Shown here: in pieces, positions 29,085 to 35,138 of the stretch
How the letters are laid out: every line of letters begins with the position of its first letter
How positions within the stretch are numbered: the first letter of the stretch is position 1
Assembly: GCA_018657645.1 (NCBI GenBank)
Contig: JABHWT010000279.1
Location: 1 to 35,138 of the forward strand
Direction: 5' to 3'
DNA length: 35,138 nt
Source of the DNA: Halieaceae bacterium
Lineage (GTDB): Bacteria > Pseudomonadota > Gammaproteobacteria > Pseudomonadales > Halieaceae
Notes under the pieces: model-generated
Database searches by the model: none
What the model saw: only the letters and a program-made list of their open reading frames with translations
What the model was told of the DNA's origin: nothing
Position numbers and translations under genes: made by a program

Positions 29085-30989
29085 ATGATATTGTTACGCC
29101 TCGACTCAGTTGCTCTCCACTACGGCACCCAGGTGCTCCTCGACGATGTCGATTTCACTATCAGTAAAGGAGACAAAGTGGGCCTGCTGGGCCGCAACGG
29201 CGTTGGTAAAACAACGCTATTGAAGGTTCTGGCAGGCGATATTCTACCTGAGTCCGGAGAACACTGGATACGTCCAGGCATTCGGATGACCTGGTTGCAA
29301 CAAACCCTGCCGCCCGGGGATGAACAAACCGTTTATCAAGTTGTCTCCAGCGGTCTGGCCGAAGCAGGTCACCTGCTCAACGAATACCACCAGCTATTGC
29401 AGGCAGATGATTTTAGCGACATGGAAGCGCTATCTCGCACCCAGGCAAAGCTGGAGGCTGTCGACGGATGGCAGTTACAACAGCGCGTTGACACTGTTAT
29501 CAGCCAATTACAACTGCCAGGCGACGCCCTTATGAAAGAGCTATCGGGTGGCTGGCGCCGTCGCGTTGCCCTGGCTCAAGCCCTGGTTGGCCAGCCCGAC
29601 ATTCTGCTGCTCGATGAGCCCACCAATCATCTGGATATTCCTGCAATCCATTGGCTGGAGGAGCAGCTTCGCAATTTCAACGGCGCGATTGTTCTTATTA
29701 CCCACGACCGACGCTTCCTGCAAAATGTGGCCAATACTATTGCCGAACTGGACCGGGGCCACCTCACGCAGTGGCGAGGAAACTACCAGGGTTTTCTTCG
29801 CTTTCGCGAGCAGCAGCAACTGGCCGAGGAGCGCGCCAACGATCTGTTTGATAAGAGGCTCGCCCAGGAGGAAGTCTGGATTCGTCAGGGCATTAAGGCT
29901 CGTCGCACTCGCAACGAAGGGCGGGTTCGAGCCTTGAAGGCTATGCGGTCGGAGCGGAATGCGCGCAGGGAACGTATTGGCAACGCCACATTTGCCGCAG
30001 AGCAGGGAAGCAAGTCTGGCAAGATCGTCGCCGAGCTCAAAGATGTCGGTCACCAGTTTGGAGACACCCGAATTGTTAGTCACTTCTCCACGATTATCCA
30101 GCGCGGTGACCGAATTGGCATTGTCGGTGCAAACGGTGCCGGCAAAACCACATTGGTAAAGATTTTATTGGGCGAACTGAAGCCGGATTCTGGCACTGTA
30201 AAATTAGGCAGCAAGCTGGAACTGGCGTACTCCGACCAGCTTCGCACCCACCTTGACCCGGATAAAAATCTGATTGATAACATTTGCGGAGGACGGGAGT
30301 TTGTCGAAATCAACGGCAAGGCCCGCCATGCAATCTCTTATCTCGGTGACTTTCTGTTTACTCCCGAGCGAGTACGGTCACCGGTAAGAGCCCTGTCTGG
30401 CGGTGAGCAAAACAGAGCAATTCTCGCAAAGCTATTCAGTAAGCCCGCCAATTTGTTGGTGCTGGACGAACCTACTAATGATCTGGATATAGAAACCCTC
30501 GAGCTGCTGGAAGAAATTTTACTGTCTTTCCAAGGCACCGTTTTACTGGTTAGCCACGACCGGGATTTTATGGACAACGTGGTCACCAACCTTATCGTGG
30601 TAGAGGGCAATGGTGTGGTCAGCGAACATGCCGGCGGTTACAGTGACTGGGAGGCGCGTGGTGGTCAATTAATGGATATCCAGACCCAGGTACCTGCCGC
30701 GGTAGAACGGGACAAGACCGCCACGAACCCCCCCCAAAAAACCGGCACCACCGAGGGCAAGCGCAAACTCTCCTTTAAAGAACAGCGCGAACTTGAGAGC
30801 CTGCCAGGGCAGATAGAAGCACTGGAACAGCGCCAACAGGTACTGGAAGAATGCATGTCACAGCCGGGTTTCTATCAGTCCGATCACAATGAGGTACAAC
30901 GGGTAACAAGCGAGCTCGGCCTTATTCAGGAACAAATGGAAACCGCGTTTGAACGCTGGACAGCGCTCGAAGAGGAATCAAATCAATAG
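29085..30989 (+). CDS. uup: ABC-F family ATPase Uup
   Basis: Two ABC domains (GRNGVGKTTLL, LSGGWRRR; GANGAGKTTLVK, LSGGEQNRA), LLLDEPTNHLDI, and C-terminal coiled coil (KRKLSFKEQRELESLPGQIEALEQ). Confidence 0.93.
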   Translation: MILLRLDSVALHYGTQVLLDDVDFTISKGDKVGLLGRNGVGKTTLLKVLAGDILPESGEHWIRPGIRMTWLQQTLPPGDEQTVYQVVSSGLAEAGHLLNEYHQLLQADDFSDMEALSRTQAKLEAVDGWQLQQRVDTVISQLQLPGDALMKELSGGWRRRVALAQALVGQPDILLLDEPTNHLDIPAIHWLEEQLRNFNGAIVLITHDRRFLQNVANTIAELDRGHLTQWRGNYQGFLRFREQQQLAEERANDLFDKRLAQEEVWIRQGIKARRTRNEGRVRALKAMRSERNARRERIGNATFAAEQGSKSGKIVAELKDVGHQFGDTRIVSHFSTIIQRGDRIGIVGANGAGKTTLVKILLGELKPDSGTVKLGSKLELAYSDQLRTHLDPDKNLIDNICGGREFVEINGKARHAISYLGDFLFTPERVRSPVRALSGGEQNRAILAKLFSKPANLLVLDEPTNDLDIETLELLEEILLSFQGTVLLVSHDRDFMDNVVTNLIVVEGNGVVSEHAGGYSDWEARGGQLMDIQTQVPAAVERDKTATNPPQKTGTTEGKRKLSFKEQRELESLPGQIEALEQRQQVLEECMSQPGFYQSDHNEVQRVTSELGLIQEQMETAFERWTALEEESNQ

Positions 30990-31022
30990 TGAGTGCAGTC
31001 TCCGATGACAGCTTAGGGTGGG

Positions 31023-31409
31023 CACCAATTAGTGCCTATCCAGATGACCGGCCCCTCGGAAATGGCTAGGCTCAATGCGAAGGCTGTGAAGGTTAGCTGT
31101 TTTGGACACCTTTGAGCCCGCTAAGCGGAGGCCTGTTTTCAGGGGTTGGAGGCACATGGATGTGCCGGATGGCCGGCCCCCGAAAAGCCTTGCCGCGCAG
31201 GGACGCGCGTCAAGGCGGGCCCGTGAAAACTGGCTGTAGCGAGGGAAGCCGAAGGCCGGGCGATGGTTTCCAAAACAGCTAACCTTTGCAGCCGTCTCCA
31301 ATGTTTAGTGAAAAACGAAGCATTTCCACGGGCCGGACATCCGAGGGGCCGGCCATCCGAGGGGCCGGCCATCCGAGGGGCCGGCCATCCGGATGGACAC
31401 TAATTAGAG
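31023..31409. repeat. Nested inverted-repeat non-coding element with CANGGANG hairpins and a 16-bp tandem repeat
   Basis: Outer arms 31023-31046 and 31386-31409 match 19/24 in inverse orientation; inner arms 31082-31110 and 31265-31293 match 26/29; central hairpins at 31151-31166 and 31187-31216. Confidence 0.8.
31329..31392. repeat. Tandem repeat, about four units of 16 bp (GGGGCCGGCCATCCGA)
   Basis: Units at 31329-31344, 31345-31360, 31361-31376, 31377-31392; units 2 and 3 identical, ends degenerate. Confidence 0.9.
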
Positions 31410-32591
31410 AACCCTGCCGACGGACTCCACCAGGTAATCAATATTTGAGGCGTTCACACCGGCCACATTTATTCGCGATGAATCCAGCATGTATACACCG
31501 AATTCTGTTCGCAACCGCAGGGCCTGCTCAGGGGAGAGGCCAAGAAACGAAAACATGCCCTTCTCGCGCTCTATAAAGCTGAAATCGCCCTTGCCTGTCT
31601 TATTAAGTCTGGTCGCCAGGTCGGTGCGCAAACCGTTGATACGTTGGCACATGGTCATCAACTCGCTTCGCCAGGACGCATTCAGCTTTTCATCTGCCAG
31701 CACCCGTCCGGCAAGCAAACCGCCATGTGCGGGTGGCATGGAGTAAACTCGCCTTGCCGCAACCAGAGCCTGACTGACCAGGGCATCGGCATTGGTCTTA
31801 TCCTGGCACAGGAAGATAATGGCGCCAGTGCGCTCGCGATACAGTCCCAGGTTTTTAGAACAGGAGGCCGCAACAAGGACTTCCGGCAGCCGGGCAACCA
31901 GCGTGCGCAGCCCCGCTGCATCCTGCTCCAGACCATCACCCAGGCCCTGGTAGGCAATATCGACAAAGGGGATAAACCCCTGTTGCTCCGCCATGTTCGC
32001 TATTACCTCCCATTGCGACAGGGACAAATCGGCGCCACAGGGGTTGTGGCAACAGCCATGCATGAGAACAATCTCGCCTCTACCCGCTGCTTTTAAGTCC
32101 TCTACCATCGCATCAAAATTCACCCCGTGGGTCGCGGGATCGTAGTAGCGGTAGGTTTCAAAGCTCAGGCCAACACTGCCTAGCAACGGGATGTGCACGG
32201 GCCAGGTGGGATCACTAACCCACACCCTGGTGCCCGCTGCGGCTGCCTGGATAATTTCCGCACCTATCCGAAGCGCACCACAACCGCCTGGTGTTTGTAC
32301 ACTGGCGACTCGCCCATCGGCCAGTGCCTGACTATTGGTGCCCAATACCAGTTGCTGCATCCCGCTGTTAAACAATGCATCGCCCACCGGTGGAATGTAG
32401 GCCTTGGTGATTTCCTCGGCGGCCAGTGCTTTCTGGGCCTGCTGCACTGCCTCAAATACAGGGCAAATTCCCTGCTCGTCCATGTAAATACCCACGGTCA
32501 AATCTACCTTGTCCGGATTGGGGTCCGCGCGGCAAGCAGCCGCGAGCCCGAGAATGGGGTCATCCGGCAGGCGTTTCAGTTTTTCTAGCAT
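31404..32591 (-). CDS. Aromatic/aspartate-type amino acid aminotransferase (class I PLP)
   Basis: VDLTVGIYMDEQG N-terminus, HGCCHNPCGADLS, PLP lysine motif AASCSKNLGLYRERTGAI. Confidence 0.92.
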   Translation of the reverse strand: MLEKLKRLPDDPILGLAAACRADPNPDKVDLTVGIYMDEQGICPVFEAVQQAQKALAAEEITKAYIPPVGDALFNSGMQQLVLGTNSQALADGRVASVQTPGGCGALRIGAEIIQAAAAGTRVWVSDPTWPVHIPLLGSVGLSFETYRYYDPATHGVNFDAMVEDLKAAGRGEIVLMHGCCHNPCGADLSLSQWEVIANMAEQQGFIPFVDIAYQGLGDGLEQDAAGLRTLVARLPEVLVAASCSKNLGLYRERTGAIIFLCQDKTNADALVSQALVAARRVYSMPPAHGGLLAGRVLADEKLNASWRSELMTMCQRINGLRTDLATRLNKTGKGDFSFIEREKGMFSFLGLSPEQALRLRTEFGVYMLDSSRINVAGVNASNIDYLVESVGRVL

Positions 32592-32618
32592 GGTGGATTG
32601 CTCTCCTGTTCCTAAGGA

Positions 32619-34061
32619 CTACATTTCTATCAGCAGTTCGGTGAGAAACTGCCAGAATGGTGGTACGGTTTCTATATGCAGGCGCTCTGCGGGCGAGTGT
32701 GCGCCGCGTATAGTAGGCCCAAACGACAGTATATCGATGGTCGGTTTTTTACTTTTGAGAATACCGCACTCCAGACCCGCATGGATTGCTTTAATCGCGG
32801 GCGCTGTGCCAAAAAGCCGCTCGTGTAAGGCACTACCCCGGGCCAACAGTGCACTGTCAAAATCGGGATCCCAACCCGGATAGCCCCCACCCGGCGTTAT
32901 TGCCAAACCAAAACGACGGGCGATCGCCTCGACCGACTGCTGCAGGGGCTGGCTCTGCGTCGGGTTAAAAAATCGAAAGCTGGATTCCAACCATAAATTG
33001 CCCTCTTCGATACGCAGTCCTGCCAGATTGATGCTAAGGTCCACCAGATCTGCCGGTCGTTGCAGATTATATGACTGGGCGCCATGGGGAAACAGCGCAA
33101 TCAGGTCCGCAATTTCCGCGGTATCTTCCACACTTAAAGCCCGCTCGGCCATATCCCGATGCAGGGATAATTCCAACCCGCAATCCACCGGTGGCAAATA
33201 TTCCAGCCACGCCGCCCTAAGATCACGCAATATGTCCGCCAACAGGAATTCCTGGCCCGCAGCACAGGCGAAAACCAGATTACCCTCTCGAGGAATAACA
33301 TTGTGCGCAACACCCGCCTCCAGGCTAATTAGCTGCGCACCATCAAAAGCATGCAGGCACTGTCCCAGCATCTTGATGGCATTGCCCAGTTGCTCGTGTA
33401 TCTGAACCCCGGAATGACCACCCGCCAAACCTATTAACGATACTCGCCAGATTTCCCGTGAGCCATCGAAGACATTGGTAGTATAGGATTTTTCAAACTC
33501 CCACCCGCCACCGCCAGCGCAGCCGATATATAGCTCGTTCCAATCTTCGGTATCCAGATTCAACATGCGCGAACCACTCATCATTGTCGCATCCAGGTTC
33601 AAAGCGCCTCCCAATCCCGTTTCCTCGTCGACGGTAAACAGCAATTCCAGCGGCGGGTGTGCAATACTGCTATCTGTCATCAACGCCAGGGCCGCGGCAC
33701 AACCGAGTCCATTATCCGCTCCCAAGGTAGTACGATCGGCCCCTAGCCAACCATCCGTAATCTGCAGGGTGAGTGGGTCTGTATGAAAATCGTGTTCTTT
33801 GTCTGAAGTCTTTACCGCCACCATATCAAGGTGATTCTGAACAATAACAGGTTCGCGCTCCTTCATTTCTTCCGTAGCAGCGACAAAAACCACCAGGTTG
33901 CCCGCATCATCTATCCGCCATGACTGACCACCCGATTTAGCCTGATCAATTATATACTGGCGCATTGCCGCCTCCTCCCCTGAGGGGCGGGGAATTTGAC
34001 TAATCTGGTAGAAGTGCTCCCAAAGGTGGCGGGGCTCCTCGGGATAGTTGTCAGGTCTCAT
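32619..34061 (-). CDS. pepD: Aminoacyl-histidine dipeptidase PepD (M20 family)
   Basis: 480 aa; IPRPSGEE, QNHLDMVAVK, TLGADNGLGCAAALAL, FTVDEETGLGGA metallopeptidase motifs. Confidence 0.93.
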   Translation of the reverse strand: MRPDNYPEEPRHLWEHFYQISQIPRPSGEEAAMRQYIIDQAKSGGQSWRIDDAGNLVVFVAATEEMKEREPVIVQNHLDMVAVKTSDKEHDFHTDPLTLQITDGWLGADRTTLGADNGLGCAAALALMTDSSIAHPPLELLFTVDEETGLGGALNLDATMMSGSRMLNLDTEDWNELYIGCAGGGGWEFEKSYTTNVFDGSREIWRVSLIGLAGGHSGVQIHEQLGNAIKMLGQCLHAFDGAQLISLEAGVAHNVIPREGNLVFACAAGQEFLLADILRDLRAAWLEYLPPVDCGLELSLHRDMAERALSVEDTAEIADLIALFPHGAQSYNLQRPADLVDLSINLAGLRIEEGNLWLESSFRFFNPTQSQPLQQSVEAIARRFGLAITPGGGYPGWDPDFDSALLARGSALHERLFGTAPAIKAIHAGLECGILKSKKPTIDILSFGPTIRGAHSPAERLHIETVPPFWQFLTELLIEM

Positions 34062-34292
34062 CAGTCGATTCCATTGGCGGAAACGCGATTATACCCGAGC
34101 TGAGCCAGTCCCAACACCGGCGCAGTTCTCATTTTTTGGAAATCCGGATGGAGCCGACTGCACCCTGACTTACAAATGGTGACTGTGTCAGACACCGCAG
34201 TGACAACGAAGACAGCCTCCAGGTTGCACAGGGCTGTGCTACTCTAAAGCCTTCCCAAACTCATCCGTCCGCTGGCAAGGAACCCGGCCAAT

Positions 34293-34865
34293 ATGAACAA
34301 GCACTTTATCGATGCCCGGCAACTGCTCGAAGATTCATTTAACCTGGGCTGGCAGGTCTACCAAAGCGGTTTCAAGCCCACCTGCATTGTTGGCGTCTGG
34401 CGCGGCGGCACGCCGGTGGGCATCGCGGTACAGGAACTACTGCGCGTCATGGGTGTGAAATCAGACCATGTCGCCATTCGCACCGCCTCTTATTCAGGCA
34501 TCGGCAAGCGCAGCCGGCATATCGAGGTGCATGGTTTGACATATATTACAGACCGAGTGAAGGGAGATGATACTCTGCTGATCGTGGACGATGTGTACGA
34601 CACGGGCTTGTCTATTAACCAGGTTATTGCAGAATTAAACAACGCTTACCAGAATAATTCACCTGAAATCCGCATCGCTACTCCCTATTATAAACCCGGC
34701 AATAACAAGACCTCCCGCGAGCCTGATTATTACCTGCACCAAACCGAGGACTGGCTAGTATTCCCACATGAACTGGAAGGCCTGACCCCAGAGGAGATTC
34801 GTAACAACAAACCAGAGCTTGCGGCTTTCATCGACCAACTGGAATCTCAATTGCAGAGCAATTGA
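34293..34865 (+). CDS. Purine (hypoxanthine/xanthine-guanine type) phosphoribosyltransferase
   Basis: PRPP-binding motif LLIVDDVYDTGLSI; VGVWRGGTPVGIAV. Confidence 0.85.
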   Translation: MNKHFIDARQLLEDSFNLGWQVYQSGFKPTCIVGVWRGGTPVGIAVQELLRVMGVKSDHVAIRTASYSGIGKRSRHIEVHGLTYITDRVKGDDTLLIVDDVYDTGLSINQVIAELNNAYQNNSPEIRIATPYYKPGNNKTSREPDYYLHQTEDWLVFPHELEGLTPEEIRNNKPELAAFIDQLESQLQSN

Positions 34866-34947
34866 ATTGAAGCCTCTCCACAATACTGGCCTGGCAGTGT
34901 GCTGAATATGTCTCTGGCGAGTGCGGTACCAGGCGTTTTAATGAGTA

Positions 34948-35138
34948 CTAGTCAGTGCCGCGAGTGTAGGCTCTTATTATTGCCTCATGTTGCGGGAACA
35001 GCTCAAGCAGGAATCGGCGATCTCCCAATGTCATATCCCGGTAGTCAAACGCTGGAGACACAGCCTCACTCACCAACCCATAATCACCGCCACACAGGTG
35101 AGACGCCTTCCATACACCACCGGGTACAGTTAACTGTA
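34948..35138 (-). CDS. DUF985-type cupin protein, C-terminal part (start outside window)
   Basis: Reverse-strand frame reads ...PGGVWKASHLCGGDYGLVSEAVSPAFDYRDMTLGDRRFLLELFPQHEAIIRAYTRGTD*, stop complement at 34948-34950. Confidence 0.75.
   Translation of the reverse strand, partial: QLTVPGGVWKASHLCGGDYGLVSEAVSPAFDYRDMTLGDRRFLLELFPQHEAIIRAYTRGTD

Noticed and set aside
29541-30083. 180-aa minus-strand ORF and overlapping plus-strand ORFs 29548..29937, 29651..29851
   Set aside because: Shadow ORFs inside the well-supported uup coding sequence.
31329-31392. CRISPR array
   Set aside because: 16-bp units are contiguous with no unique spacers and no cas genes in the window; this is a tandem repeat.
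31029-31576. ORFs 31029..31301 (-), 31139..31372 (-), 31286..31576 (+)
   Set aside because: Low-complexity Arg/Pro/Gly-rich translations of the inverted-repeat element or antisense to the aminotransferase; no start context or domain.

Overview
This 35-kb window looks chromosomal and gammaproteobacterial; the gene order and protein flavour suggest a marine lineage, but that is inference. From left to right it holds: the 3' end of metG; the full rnf/rsx operon ABCDGE; an SDR gene and a DUF1820-type gene on the minus strand; miaB, ybeZ(phoH-like), ybeY, ybeX and lnt; a bacteriohemerythrin; leuS, lptE and holA; a secreted methyltransferase-like protein; an LLM-class oxidoreductase; imuA; a DUF885 lipoprotein; an SDR/ALDH/HIBADH-like block with a divergent carboxymuconolactone-decarboxylase-like gene; imuB; an RDD-family membrane protein; ctaA (COX15-type); uup; an aromatic/aspartate-type aminotransferase; pepD; a phosphoribosyltransferase; and a partial DUF985-type cupin. 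Most of it is conserved housekeeping content. The parts most worth a second look are: (1) an SOS mutasome pair (imuA, imuB) split by about 6 kb, with a near-consensus LexA box in front of each half and no dnaE2 in the window; (2) a 17-codon leader ORF overlapping the imuB start by GTGA, with a C-run/G-run that could fold over the Shine-Dalgarno region; (3) a roughly 385-bp non-coding nested inverted-repeat element between uup and the aminotransferase, with two apical hairpins whose loops match the CsrA/RsmA core motif CANGGANG, a 16-bp tandem repeat, and terminal repeats whose motif recurs near 17.87 kb; (4) a 164-bp MITE-like element upstream of miaB with 20-bp inverted termini. I found no CRISPR array, rRNA, recognisable tRNA, or intact transposase gene. 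No searches or folding programs were run; all assignments come from reading the sequence.
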